Part shown: positions 20,227-28,972 of the stretch, in pieces
Numbering within the stretch: position 1 is the stretch's first letter
Layout: each line of letters opens with the position of its first letter
Assembly (NCBI RefSeq): GCF_003344965.1
Contig: NZ_CP031194.1
Coordinates: forward strand, 1,302,001-1,366,000
Length of the DNA stretch: 64,000 nucleotides
Direction: 5' to 3'
Source: Streptomyces paludis
Lineage (GTDB): Bacteria; Actinomycetota; Actinomycetes; Streptomycetales; Streptomycetaceae
Notes under the pieces: model-generated
Told to the model about the DNA's origin: nothing
Databases searched by the model: none
The model's input: the letters and a program-made list of their open reading frames with translations, nothing else
Program-made: the position numbers and the translations under genes

Positions 20227-21456
20227 ATGAGCGGTGGAAACAAGGCGGTCGCGTACATCAAGCCGGGTGAAGTGGAGGTGAGGTCCACGGATTACCCGAC
20301 ACTGGAACTCCAGGACGGACCGGGCGTCGCCCCGGCCAATGTCGGCCGCACCTGCCGGCACGGGGTCATTCTCAAGGTCCTGGCCACCAATATCTGCGGC
20401 AGCGACCAGCACATGGTGCGCGGCCGCACCACGGCGCCCGAGGGCCTGGTCCTCGGACACGAGATCACCGGGGAGGTCGTCGAGCGCGGTCCCGACGTCG
20501 AGTTCATCGAGGTCGGCGATGTCGTCTCGGTCCCCTTCAACATCGCCTGCGGGCGCTGCCGCAACTGCAAGGAGCGCCAGACCGGCATCTGTCTGAACGT
20601 CAACCCGGCCCGGCCGGGCGCGGCGTACGGCTATGTCGACATGGGCGGCTGGGTCGGCGGCCAGGCGGAGTACGTGATGGTGCCGTACGCCGACTTCAAT
20701 CTGCTCCGCTTCCCCGACCGGGACGCGGCCCGCGAGAAGCTCCTCGATCTCACGATGCTCTCGGACATCTTCCCGACCGGCTTCCACGGCGCGGTCACCG
20801 CGGGCACGGGCGTCGGTTCCACGGTGTACGTGGCGGGCGCGGGGCCGGTGGGTCTCGCGGCGGCCGCCTCGGCCCAGCTGCTCGGCGCGGCGGTGGTCAT
20901 CGTCGGCGACCTGAACGCGGAACGGCTGGCCCAGGCCCGCAGCTTCGGCTGCGAGACCGTCGATCTCACCCAGGGGACGGTCGAGGACCAGATAGCCCAG
21001 ATCCTCGGCGAGCCCGAGGTGGACGCGGCGGTCGACGCGGTCGGCTTTGAAGCGCGCGCCCACGGCCGGGACTCCGAGGAGGCCCCGGCGACGGTCCTCA
21101 ACTCCCTGATGGGCGTGGTGCGGGCCGGCGGTGCGCTGGGCATCCCCGGGCTGTACGTGACCGAGGACCCGGGCGGTGTCGACCAGGACGCCAGGACCGG
21201 CACGCTGAAGGTGCGGCTCGGTCTCGGCTGGGCGAAGAGCCATCAGTTCAACACGGGCCAGTGCCCGGTGATGAAGTACCACCGGGGCCTGGCGATGGCG
21301 ATCCTGCACGACAAGGTCCATATCGCCAAGGCGGTGAACGCGACGGTGATCACGCTGGACGAAGCGCCGCGCGGTTACGCGGAGTTCGACCACGGCGCGA
21401 GCCGTAAGTACGTGCTCAACCCGCACGGCGCGCTGGACGGCGTGCAGGCGGCCTGA
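20227..21456 (+). CDS. fdhA: glutathione-independent formaldehyde dehydrogenase (zinc MDR family)
   Basis: 409-residue zinc- and NAD-dependent dehydrogenase of the FdhA type, which oxidises formaldehyde or related aldehydes, often as a dismutase with tightly bound NAD. Catalytic-zinc residues occur in NICGSDQH (C57) and GHE (H78, E79). The structural zinc is held by C108, C111, C114 and C122 (ACGRCRNC...GIC). The nucleotide motif is AGAGPVGLA. The long insertion with NVNPARPGAAYGYVDMGGW is diagnostic of this subfamily. The ATG is preceded at a distance by GAGAGGAC. It stands alone with its own promoter, and psuG follows after 36 nt. Confidence 0.93.
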   Translation: MSGGNKAVAYIKPGEVEVRSTDYPTLELQDGPGVAPANVGRTCRHGVILKVLATNICGSDQHMVRGRTTAPEGLVLGHEITGEVVERGPDVEFIEVGDVVSVPFNIACGRCRNCKERQTGICLNVNPARPGAAYGYVDMGGWVGGQAEYVMVPYADFNLLRFPDRDAAREKLLDLTMLSDIFPTGFHGAVTAGTGVGSTVYVAGAGPVGLAAAASAQLLGAAVVIVGDLNAERLAQARSFGCETVDLTQGTVEDQIAQILGEPEVDAAVDAVGFEARAHGRDSEEAPATVLNSLMGVVRAGGALGIPGLYVTEDPGGVDQDARTGTLKVRLGLGWAKSHQFNTGQCPVMKYHRGLAMAILHDKVHIAKAVNATVITLDEAPRGYAEFDHGASRKYVLNPHGALDGVQAA

Positions 21457-21492
21457 CGTTTGCGCGGGCGCCGCGCGTGCCAGGGATGGGAC

Positions 21493-22431
21493 ATGTCAGA
21501 CACCACATCGCACCGCACCACACCCGACCTGTCCCCCGAGGTACGTGAGGCGCTCGCCGCGGGCCGTCCCGTGGTCGCCCTGGAGTCGACGATCATCGCG
21601 CACGGACTGCCGCGCCCGCGCAATCTGGCGGTCGCGGAGGAGCTGGAGGCGCTCGTACGGGCCGGTGGCGCCGTGCCCGCCACGGTGGCCGTGCTGGACG
21701 GCCGGCCCAGGGTGGGGCTGGTCAAGGACGAGCTGGAGCGGGTCGCCGAGGACGACTCCGTACGGAAGCTGGGCCACCGGGATCTGGCGCCCGCGCTCGC
21801 GTCCGGAGCCTGCGGCGCGACGACCGTCTCCGCGACCGCGTTCCTGGCCGCGCGGGCCGGGATCCGGGTCTTCGCCACGGGCGGTCTGGGCGGGGTCCAC
21901 CGGGGCTGGATCGACACCCAGGACGAGTCGGCGGATCTGCGGCTGCTGGCGAGGACCCGGATCACGGTCGTGTGCGCGGGCGTGAAGTCGATCCTCGACG
22001 TACCGGCGACGCTCCAGCGGCTGGAGACGCTCGGCGTCACGGTCCTCGGCTACGGAACGGACCGCTTCCCCGGCTTCTATCTGGCCTCGTCCGGCGAGCC
22101 CGTCGACTGGACGGTCCGTACGCCCGAGGAAGTCGCGACGGTGACGGCCGCCCAGGACGCGCTCGGCGGACCGGAGTCGGCGGTCATCGTGGCGAACCCC
22201 GTACCGGAGGCGGAGCAGTTGGATCCGGCGCTGCACGACCGGGTGCTGGCGGAGGCGCTCGACGCGTGCCAGGAGCGGGGCATCGGCGGGCAGGCCGTCA
22301 CCCCGTTCCTGCTGGACCAGCTGATGCGGCGGACCGGCGGCGCCTCCCTGGAGGCCAACCTCGCGGCGGTGCGCGGCAATGTGCGGCTGGCGGCGCGGAT
22401 CGCCGTCGCGCGGGCCGCGGCGGCCCGGTGA
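21493..22431 (+). CDS. psuG: pseudouridine-5'-phosphate glycosidase
   Basis: Cleaves the C-C glycosidic bond of pseudouridine 5'-phosphate to uracil and ribose-5-phosphate. It has the characteristic PVVALESTIIAHGLPRP at the N-terminus, GACGATTVSAT, FATGGLGGVHRGW and CAGVKSILD. 312 residues, the standard family length. ATG 21493 follows GGGATGGGAC. It overlaps psuK by GTGA, so the two form a translationally coupled pseudouridine-salvage pair, useful for recycling modified nucleosides from degraded RNA. Confidence 0.95.
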   Translation: MSDTTSHRTTPDLSPEVREALAAGRPVVALESTIIAHGLPRPRNLAVAEELEALVRAGGAVPATVAVLDGRPRVGLVKDELERVAEDDSVRKLGHRDLAPALASGACGATTVSATAFLAARAGIRVFATGGLGGVHRGWIDTQDESADLRLLARTRITVVCAGVKSILDVPATLQRLETLGVTVLGYGTDRFPGFYLASSGEPVDWTVRTPEEVATVTAAQDALGGPESAVIVANPVPEAEQLDPALHDRVLAEALDACQERGIGGQAVTPFLLDQLMRRTGGASLEANLAAVRGNVRLAARIAVARAAAAR

Positions 22432-23327
22432 GCGGCGGTGGCCGCGCGCTGCTCGTCGTCGGGGACGTGATCACGGACGTCGTGGCGCGTTACCGTACGC
22501 CGCTCGCGCACGGTACGGACACGGCCGCCGAGATCCATACGATGCCGGGCGGCGCCGGGGCCAACGCGGCATGCTGGGCGGCGCGCGCCGGCTGCGCCGA
22601 CGTACGGCTGCTGGCGCGCGTCGGCGCGGACGCCCACGACTGGCACGGGGAGCGGCTGCGCCGGGCGGGGGTACGGGCCCGGCTCGTCCGCGACGAGCGG
22701 CGGCCGACCGGTACGGTGATCTGCCTGGTCGACGCCGCCGCCGAACGCACGCTGCTCACCGACAGCGGCGCCGCCCTGTGTCTGACGCCCGCGGACTGGT
22801 CGCCGTCCCTGCTGGACGGGGTCGGCCGGCTCCATCTCTCCGGTTATCTGTTCTTCGCGGACACCAGCCGCCGACTGGCCGCGGCGGCGATGGAGTCGGC
22901 CTCGGAGCGGGGCGTTCCGGTGAGTGTGGATCCCGCTTCCGCGGGCTTCATCGAGGAGTGGGGGGTCCACCGCTTTCTGACGGCAGTCGAGGGCGCCGAA
23001 ACGCTTCTGCCCAACGCGGACGAGGCGAGACTTCTCACCGGCCGGTCCGACCCGGCGGTGGCCGCCGCCGAGCTGAGCCGCCGGGTCCCGCTCGCGGTGG
23101 TCACGCTCGGCGCCGCCGGGGCGCTGGTGGCGCGCGCGGGCGCGGTCACGGCCCGGCTGCCCCCGGTCCCGGCCCGCGCGGTCGACTCGACGGGCGCGGG
23201 CGACGCCTTCACCGGCACCTATCTGGCCGCCCTGCTCGCGGGCGCGTCCCCCGCGGCAGCGGCGGCGGAGGGCTGCCGCGCGGGGGCACACGCGGTCACC
23301 CTCCCGGGCGGACGCCCGCAGGGGTGA
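22428..23327 (+). CDS. psuK: pseudouridine kinase (PfkB family)
   Basis: 299-residue PfkB-type sugar kinase. Family motifs are PGGAGANAACWAARAG near residue 38, LLPNADEA, and the anion-hole/catalytic DSTGAGDAFTGTY close to the C-terminus. GTG 22428 overlaps the psuG stop by 4 nt. Coupling to psuG makes phosphorylation of pseudouridine the likely reaction; without the neighbour only a carbohydrate-kinase call would be justified. Confidence 0.88.
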   Translation: MSGGGRALLVVGDVITDVVARYRTPLAHGTDTAAEIHTMPGGAGANAACWAARAGCADVRLLARVGADAHDWHGERLRRAGVRARLVRDERRPTGTVICLVDAAAERTLLTDSGAALCLTPADWSPSLLDGVGRLHLSGYLFFADTSRRLAAAAMESASERGVPVSVDPASAGFIEEWGVHRFLTAVEGAETLLPNADEARLLTGRSDPAVAAAELSRRVPLAVVTLGAAGALVARAGAVTARLPPVPARAVDSTGAGDAFTGTYLAALLAGASPAAAAAEGCRAGAHAVTLPGGRPQG

Positions 23328-23357
23328 GTGCGGTACGGGCCGCGCCCGGGCTCCTCC

Positions 23358-24017
23358 CTATCCCTCCGGGCCGTGCCAGGCCGGGTGGCGCGGGTCGTCG
23401 GCGCGTACGACCACATCGGCGGCCCGCGCCGGGTCCTCCTCGGCCTCGTACCGTTCGAAGGCGGGGAGCGTCCACCGCTCTCCGGCCTCGGTGCGGCGCC
23501 GGAGCGCGGCCGGGGAGAGCCGCAGATGGACCGTGAGGTCGAAGGGGAACCAGTGGCCCAGCAGCAGCGGCCCGTGCAGCACGAGCACCCCGCCCGGCGC
23601 GAGCGCCACCCGCGGGCTGCGGGTCGCCCGGTCGCCCGCCGGGTCCCAGAGGTCGGGCAGCACCAGCCCCGTACCGCCCGGCTCCAGCGGTCCGAAGACC
23701 TCCCGCCGGAGCGCGCCCGTGTCGAACCAGCCGTCGTAGTACGTGTCGGGGTCCTCGCGCCCGTACTCGTACCGCAGCGACGCGGGCCGCAGGAAGCCGG
23801 CCGTGCCGACGGCCAGCACCGAACGCCCGCGCAGCCGCAGCGCGTCGGCGAGCGCGGCGGCCAACGCGCCGGTCCCGGCGGCCGGCGCGCCGTCGACGGC
23901 GACGCGCGTCCACGAACCGCCGTCCGCCGGACCGGTCTTCAGCACCCGCTCGGCGAGCGCGTCGGTCAGCCGCTCCCAGGTGATCGCTTCGAATCGCACC
24001 CGGTCATCGTCGCTCAC
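23358..24017 (-). CDS. uridine-kinase-like protein with a degenerate P-loop
   Basis: About 219 residues with the layout of the streptomycete uridine-kinase-like family: an N-terminal beta strand before a glycine-rich loop, FLRPASLRYEYGREDPDTYYDGWFD, VLVLHGPLLLG and DLTVHLRLSPAALRRRT. The loop reads VDGAPAAGTGALAAAL rather than GxxGxGKS/T, so the catalytic lysine is missing and true kinase activity is doubtful. GTG 24017 or GTG 23999 are possible starts, and neither has a strong ribosome site. It converges with psuK, with only 30 nt between the stops. Confidence 0.7.
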   Translation of the reverse strand: MSDDDRVRFEAITWERLTDALAERVLKTGPADGGSWTRVAVDGAPAAGTGALAAALADALRLRGRSVLAVGTAGFLRPASLRYEYGREDPDTYYDGWFDTGALRREVFGPLEPGGTGLVLPDLWDPAGDRATRSPRVALAPGGVLVLHGPLLLGHWFPFDLTVHLRLSPAALRRRTEAGERWTLPAFERYEAEEDPARAADVVVRADDPRHPAWHGPEG

Positions 24018-24092
24018 GTACCCGGTCGGGCGGCGAAGACCTCCTGGCGGACATCCGGCCGTACGTCCGGCCGGGCATCCGGTCGGCAACGG

Positions 24093-26630
24093 TCAGAACA
24101 GATCGGCGGGGTCCACCGGAAGCGTCTGTTCCGCCCAGATCGTCTTACCGCCCTCCCCCTGCCGTGTCCCCCAGCTCTGGGTCAGCTGGGCCACCAGCAT
24201 CAGACCGCGCCCGCCCTCGTCGGACACCCGTGCCCGGCGCAGATGCGGCGCGGTGTTGCTGCCGTCGGAGACCTCGCAGATCAGGCTGCCGTCGTGGATC
24301 AGCCGGAGCTGGATGGGCGCCACGCCGTACCGGATCGCGTTGGTGACCAGCTCGCTGACGACCAGTTCCGTGGTGAAGACGGCCTCTTCCAGTCCCCACA
24401 CGGCCAGTTGGGCGGAGACCTTTCTGCGGGCCTCCGCGACGATGGCGGGATCGCAGGACAGCTCCCACGTGACCACCTGGTCCGCGCCGAGCGCGCGCGT
24501 CCGGGCGAGCAGCAGGGCGACATCGTCGGCGGGCCGGTCGGGCAGCAGCGAGGTCAGTACGGTGTCGCAGATCTCCTCCAGCGGCGCGGCGGGCCGGGCC
24601 AGGGCCTCGCGCAGCACGGTCAGCGACTCGTCGGGCGCGCGCTCGCGGGACCCGATGAGGCCGTTGGTGTAAAGGGCGAGCAGGCTGCCCTCCGCCAGCC
24701 GCACCTCGGCCGACTCGAAGGGCAGCCCGCCCAGCCCGAGCGGCGCGCCCGCGGGCACGTCGAGAAAGGTCACGGTCCCGTCGGGGGTGACCACGGCGGG
24801 CTCCGGATGTCCGGCGCGCGCCACCGAACAGCGGCGGGAGACCGGGTCGTAGACCGCGTAGAGGCAGGTCGCGCCGACATCCCCGCTGGTCTCGCGCTCG
24901 GCGGCGGGGCGCAGCTCGGCCGCGGCCTCCGCCTCCGCGGAGAGATGGGTGACGAGATCGTCGAGGTGGGTGAGCAGCTCGTCCGGGGGGAGGTCGACAT
25001 CGGCCAGCGTGCGGACGGCCGTACGGAGCCGGCCCATCGTCGCCGACGCCTGGACGCCGTGCCCGACCACATCGCCCACGACCAGGGCGACCCGCGAGCC
25101 GGACAGCGGGATCACATCGAACCAGTCGCCGCCCACCCCGGCCCCCGTGTCGGTCGGCAGATAGCGGAAGGCGACCTCGACGGCGGCGTGTGCGGGGAGC
25201 GCGGTCGGCAGCAGGCTGCGCTGGAGGGCGAGGGCGATCTCGCGTTCGCGGGTGTAGCGGCGGGCGTTGTCGATGCAGACGGCGGCGCGCGCGGTCAGCT
25301 CCTCGGCGAGCAGCAGATCGTCCTGTTCGAACGGTTCCGGCCGCTGGTGACGGGAGAAGGTGGCCACCCCGAGCGTGGTGCCGCGGGCGCTGAGGGCGAC
25401 GGCCATCGTGGAGTGGAACCCGAACGCCCTCATCTTGGCGGCCCGGCCCGGGGCCTGCTTCTCCCAGCGGGCCATCCCCGGGTCCGTCACGGCCTCCATG
25501 ACCGGCCGCCGGTCGCGCAGGGCCTCGGCGGCGGGTGACGAGGCGGGGTAGACACCGCTGTCGCCCAGCGGCACGACCAGTTCCGGACAGCCCTCCAGGA
25601 CCGATGCCGCGCCGACCCGGCGCAGGGTGACATCGCCGGTGAGCGGGCCGGGGGGCGGTTCGCCGCCGTCGCTGACGGTCGGCAGCAGATCGACGGTGAC
25701 GAAGTCGGCGAGCACAGGGACCGCCACATCGGCCAGCTCCTGCGCGGTGCGCCCGATGTCGAGGGTGGTGCCGATCCTGCTGCTGGCCTCGTTGACCAGC
25801 AGCAGCCGCTGCCGGGTGTGGTACTGCCGGGTCCGGTCGTGGGCCGCGACGATCACGCCCAGGATCCGCCCGGCGGCATCGCGCATCGGGGCGATGGAGA
25901 GCGACAGGAAGAGGGGGCGGGCGAGTGTCGGGGGACCTGTGTGAGAGGAGTGACCCGGGTCAGCGGAGTGAACGGGGTGGCCGGGGACGCGGGCGGACAG
26001 CTCCAGCTGCTCCGGCTTCCCGGTCTCCAGCACCCGCCGCATATGGCGCTCGGTCTCCTCGGCCACCGCACCGGGGGCGGTCTCCGTCGGCCGCAGCCCG
26101 CGCACCTCGTCCTCCGACAGACCGAGCAGCGCCTGCATACTGTCGCTCAGGCGCCGGACGCGCAGTCGCGTGTCGTAGATCGCCTCCGTGCACGGGGACT
26201 GCACGAAGGACTGCTCCAGCAGCTCCTCGTCCAGTCCGTCCAGTCCGTCCAGCCCTGCACCGAGGACGGACGGGTCGGGCCGGGAGACGACGAACCACTC
26301 GGCGGCGCCGTCGCGCGCGGTACGGCGGTGGGCGAGCAGCGGTACGGAGCGGGCGGAGCCGTCGCGGTGCCGCAGCGTCGCCGTACCGCTCCACCGGTAT
26401 GTCTCGTCCAGGGCGCGCAGGGCCTCGCCGAGGCGGGCAGGGGGCGCACCCGCGCCGCCGCCACCGCCGTCACCATCCGCGAGGAGCACCCGGGCGGGGC
26501 GCCGTACGATCTCCGCCGCGCCGTAGCCGAGCAGGGCGCGGGCGCCGTCGCTCCACCGCGCCACGACACCCCGCGCGTCGATGACCGCCGAGGCGGTGTC
26601 CGCCCCCGTGGGTGCCTCCGGTCGCGTCAT
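24093..26630 (-). CDS. PAS-PAS-GAF-SpoIIE phosphatase with C-terminal HATPase (RsbW-like) domain
   Basis: 845-residue cytoplasmic signalling protein of the partner-switching type. In order: PAS-like domain (about 10-115), second PAS (about 140-275), GAF (about 285-455; VNEASSRIGTTLDIGRTAQEL, CIDNARRYTRE), SpoIIE/PP2C phosphatase (GVGGDWFDVIPL, VVGDVVGHGVQASATM, DDVALLLARTR), and a HATPase_c serine-kinase/anti-sigma-like domain (VSELVTNAIRYG, DEGGRGLMLVAQL). The usual phosphatase motif YTDG is YTNG here (ALYTNGLIG), replacing a metal-binding aspartate. The second PAS holds a His/Pro/Ser/Thr-rich insertion (GHSSHTGPPT region). Its targets, anti-sigma antagonists, are not adjacent. Confidence 0.9.
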   Translation of the reverse strand: MTRPEAPTGADTASAVIDARGVVARWSDGARALLGYGAAEIVRRPARVLLADGDGGGGGAGAPPARLGEALRALDETYRWSGTATLRHRDGSARSVPLLAHRRTARDGAAEWFVVSRPDPSVLGAGLDGLDGLDEELLEQSFVQSPCTEAIYDTRLRVRRLSDSMQALLGLSEDEVRGLRPTETAPGAVAEETERHMRRVLETGKPEQLELSARVPGHPVHSADPGHSSHTGPPTLARPLFLSLSIAPMRDAAGRILGVIVAAHDRTRQYHTRQRLLLVNEASSRIGTTLDIGRTAQELADVAVPVLADFVTVDLLPTVSDGGEPPPGPLTGDVTLRRVGAASVLEGCPELVVPLGDSGVYPASSPAAEALRDRRPVMEAVTDPGMARWEKQAPGRAAKMRAFGFHSTMAVALSARGTTLGVATFSRHQRPEPFEQDDLLLAEELTARAAVCIDNARRYTREREIALALQRSLLPTALPAHAAVEVAFRYLPTDTGAGVGGDWFDVIPLSGSRVALVVGDVVGHGVQASATMGRLRTAVRTLADVDLPPDELLTHLDDLVTHLSAEAEAAAELRPAAERETSGDVGATCLYAVYDPVSRRCSVARAGHPEPAVVTPDGTVTFLDVPAGAPLGLGGLPFESAEVRLAEGSLLALYTNGLIGSRERAPDESLTVLREALARPAAPLEEICDTVLTSLLPDRPADDVALLLARTRALGADQVVTWELSCDPAIVAEARRKVSAQLAVWGLEEAVFTTELVVSELVTNAIRYGVAPIQLRLIHDGSLICEVSDGSNTAPHLRRARVSDEGGRGLMLVAQLTQSWGTRQGEGGKTIWAEQTLPVDPADLF

Positions 26631-26669
26631 CGTCGCTCATCCCACCCTGTGGGCCACCGTCGATCCCGT

Positions 26670-26691
26670 CGATACGACCGTCTTCGTATCG
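26670..26691. promoter_or_regulatory. 22-bp perfect palindrome upstream of the phosphatase gene
   Basis: CGATACGA (26670-26677), six bases, and its exact complement TCGTATCG (26684-26691). It lies 40-61 nt upstream of the phosphatase ATG at 26630, where an operator would block or activate its promoter. The regulator is unknown; the size suits a TetR- or MarR-type dimer. Confidence 0.55.
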
Positions 26692-26848
26692 AGGGACACG
26701 AACATGATCGATGCGAACGTCTTCAAATATGACATCAGGGGTGAATCTTCCCCTTTTCCCCTCGCCGGAAACGGCGACACGCCGCCACCACCGGCCGTCA
26801 CTCACCCCCGCGCACCGGCCGCGACCCACTCCCCGCGCACCGCCGTCC

Positions 26849-27550
26849 TCACTCCCCGCGCAGCGCCTTGGCGAGCACCCCGTCCCCCGACACCTCGATC
26901 CGCCCCGCCCGCACCCCGTCCGCGACCGTCAGCGAGCCGTCGCTCAGCTCGCGGCAGGCCACCGAATCCAGCGCGAGACAGGCGTCGGGGCGCTCGGCCG
27001 GCCCGTCGCCGTACACCGCCTCACCGGCCCCTCCGGTCCCTCCAGTCCCGGCCGCCTCCGTACCGCCGCCGAGCCGCATATGGAACACGCCCTCGTCGAG
27101 CCGTACCTCCAGCACACCGGCCGGCTCCCCCGCCGCCGGCCGCCCCTCCTGACCGCCCGGCGCCGCGGACAGCGCCCGCAGCAGCGGTACGGCGAACCAG
27201 TGCGCCCGTACGGCATCGGTCGGCCGGCGCTCGCTCAGCGCGGGCGCGCCCCACCGCGCCAGGGCCGTGAGCACCGGCAGCAGCCCGCGCCCCCGCTCGG
27301 TCAGCTCGTACACGTACGCGGCGGCGGGCGGTGGGAGTTTGCGCCGCGTGGCCAGTTCGTCCCGTTCCATATCCTTGAGCCGGGACGCGAGGACATCGGT
27401 GCTGACGCCCGGCAGATCGGCGTGCAGATCGGTGTAGCGGCGGGGCCCCGCCAGCAGTTCCCTGACGATCAGCAGGGTCCAGCGGTCACCCACGGCATCG
27501 AGGGCACGGGCGGCGGCACAGTACTGGTCGTAGCTTCGACGGCGTGGCAT
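26849..27550 (-). CDS. HxlR family winged-helix transcriptional regulator
   Basis: 233-residue regulator. Residues 1-110 are a winged helix of the HxlR/MarR type (YDQYCAAARALDAVGDRWTLL, RRYTDLHADLPGVSTDVLA, YELTERGRGLLPVL). A C-terminal extension of about 120 residues resembles the sterol-carrier/SCP2-like ligand pocket seen in longer HxlR proteins and has a Gly/Thr-rich loop (GGGTEAAGTGGTGGAG region). ATG 27550 gives the typical MPRRRSYDQYC start. A TAGACT -10 box ends 7 nt before it, suggesting a leaderless message. It is divergent from the aminotransferase gene with palindromes between, so autoregulation and control of that gene are likely. Confidence 0.85.
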   Translation of the reverse strand: MPRRRSYDQYCAAARALDAVGDRWTLLIVRELLAGPRRYTDLHADLPGVSTDVLASRLKDMERDELATRRKLPPPAAAYVYELTERGRGLLPVLTALARWGAPALSERRPTDAVRAHWFAVPLLRALSAAPGGQEGRPAAGEPAGVLEVRLDEGVFHMRLGGGTEAAGTGGTGGAGEAVYGDGPAERPDACLALDSVACRELSDGSLTVADGVRAGRIEVSGDGVLAKALRGE

Positions 27551-27557
27551 GCGACTC

Positions 27558-27608
27558 AGTCTAGACATATCGTTGGACTTTCCAAGCTCGCACTTGGTAA
27601 AACCAAGT
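27558..27608. promoter_or_regulatory. divergent control region with two palindromes
   Basis: Between the HxlR gene and the aminotransferase gene lie TTGGA-ctt-TCCAA (27573-27585) and ACTTGGT-aaa-ACCAAGT (27592-27608). On the minus strand, TTGGAA followed after 16 nt by TAGACT (27563-27558) forms a promoter for the HxlR gene that overlaps the first palindrome. Both palindromes share the TTGG/CCAA core, fitting paired binding of one regulator, most simply the HxlR protein. Confidence 0.6.
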
Positions 27609-27636
27609 ATCGAAACAAGGTCTGGGAGGCCACCGC

Positions 27637-28848
27637 ATGGAATTCCGGCAGTCGAGCAAGCTCAACGAGGTCTGCTACGAGATCCGCGGCCCGGTGATCG
27701 AGCACGCCGACGCCCTGGAGGAGGCCGGTCACAGCGTGCTGCGCCTCAACACCGGCAACCCCGCGCTCTTCGGGTTCGAGGCGCCGGAGGAGATCGTCCA
27801 GGACATGATCCGGATGCTGCCCCAGGCCCACGGCTACACGGACTCGCGCGGCATCCTCTCCGCACGCCGCGCCGTCGCCCAGCGCTACCAGACCCTGGGG
27901 CTGACCGAGGTCACCGTCGACGACATCTTCCTCGGCAACGGCGCCTCCGAGCTGATCGCGATGTCCGTGCAGGCACTGCTGGAGGACGGCGACGAGGTCC
28001 TCATCCCGGCCCCCGACTTCCCGCTCTGGACGGCGGTCACCACGATGGCCGGCGGCCGGGCCGTGCACTATCTCTGCGACGAGTCGGCGGAGTGGTACCC
28101 GGATCTGGACGACATGGCGTCGAAGATCACCGACCGCACCAAGGCCGTTGTGATCATCAACCCCAACAACCCCACCGGCGCCGTCTATCCGCGCGCGATC
28201 GTCGAGGGCATCCTCGATCTCGCGCGCCGCCACGGGCTCATGGTGTTCGCCGACGAGATGTACGACCAGATCGTCTACGACGACGCCGTCCACCACACGG
28301 CCGCGGCCCTCGCGCCCGACCTGGTCGTCCTGACGTTCAGCGGGCTCTCCAAGACCTACCGTGTGGCCGGATTCCGCTCCGGCTGGCTGGTCGTCACCGG
28401 CCCCAAGCAGCACGCCCGCAGCTATCTGGAGGGGCTCACGATGCTCGCCTCGATGCGGCTGTGCCCCAACGCGCCCGCCCAGTACGCCATTCAGGCCGCG
28501 CTCGGCGGCCGGCAGTCCATCAAGGAGCTGGTCCGGCCCGGCGGCAGGCTGTACGAGCAGCGCGACCGGGCCTGGGAGAAGCTCAACGAGATCCCCGGCG
28601 TCTCGTGCGTCAAGCCGAAGGGCGCGCTGTACGCCTTCCCCCGGCTCGACCCCAAGGTCCACAAGATCCACGACGACGAGCGGTTCGTCCTGGACCTGCT
28701 GCTGCGCGAGAAGATCCAGGTGGTCCAGGGAACGGGCTTCAACTGGCCGCGCCCCGACCACTTCCGGATCCTGACGCTCCCGTACGCGGACGATCTCGAC
28801 GCGGCGATCAGCAGGATCGGCCGCTTCCTGAGCGGATACCGCCAGTGA
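27637..28848 (+). CDS. PLP-dependent aminotransferase (alanine/aspartate type, class I)
   Basis: 403-residue fold-type I aminotransferase close to AlaA/AspC-like enzymes of actinobacteria, which exchange amino groups between alanine or aspartate and 2-oxoglutarate. Seen: NTGNPALFGF, GNGASELI, INPNNPTGAVY, DEMYDQIVYD and the PLP-lysine segment SGLSKTYRVAGFRSGW (K239). The ATG follows GGGAGG with a good spacer. It is transcribed divergently from the HxlR regulator. Substrate preference cannot be fixed from sequence alone. Confidence 0.9.
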   Translation: MEFRQSSKLNEVCYEIRGPVIEHADALEEAGHSVLRLNTGNPALFGFEAPEEIVQDMIRMLPQAHGYTDSRGILSARRAVAQRYQTLGLTEVTVDDIFLGNGASELIAMSVQALLEDGDEVLIPAPDFPLWTAVTTMAGGRAVHYLCDESAEWYPDLDDMASKITDRTKAVVIINPNNPTGAVYPRAIVEGILDLARRHGLMVFADEMYDQIVYDDAVHHTAAALAPDLVVLTFSGLSKTYRVAGFRSGWLVVTGPKQHARSYLEGLTMLASMRLCPNAPAQYAIQAALGGRQSIKELVRPGGRLYEQRDRAWEKLNEIPGVSCVKPKGALYAFPRLDPKVHKIHDDERFVLDLLLREKIQVVQGTGFNWPRPDHFRILTLPYADDLDAAISRIGRFLSGYRQ

Positions 28849-28865
28849 GGCCGTCGCGCGCCGGT

Positions 28866-28970
28866 GTGTACGTATGCGGAACCAGCGCGTACGCATACGA
28901 GACCCCCGCGTACGCATACGAGACCCCCGCGTACGCACACGCGACCGCCGCGTACGCATCCGGAAACGGA
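28866..28970. repeat. five tandem 21-bp repeats
   Basis: Starting 18 nt after the aminotransferase stop, five consecutive 21-bp units follow. Units 2 and 3 are identical (GCGTACGCATACGAGACCCC plus C), and units 1, 4 and 5 are diverged. Each contains the palindromic core GTACG or GCGTACGC. There is no spacer, so this is not a CRISPR array. The block ends just before a strong terminator hairpin. Confidence 0.85.
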
Positions 28971-28972
28971 GC

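Noticed and set aside
28866..28970. Possible CRISPR array
   Set aside because: The 21-bp units abut without unique spacers and no cas gene is present, so this is a plain tandem repeat.
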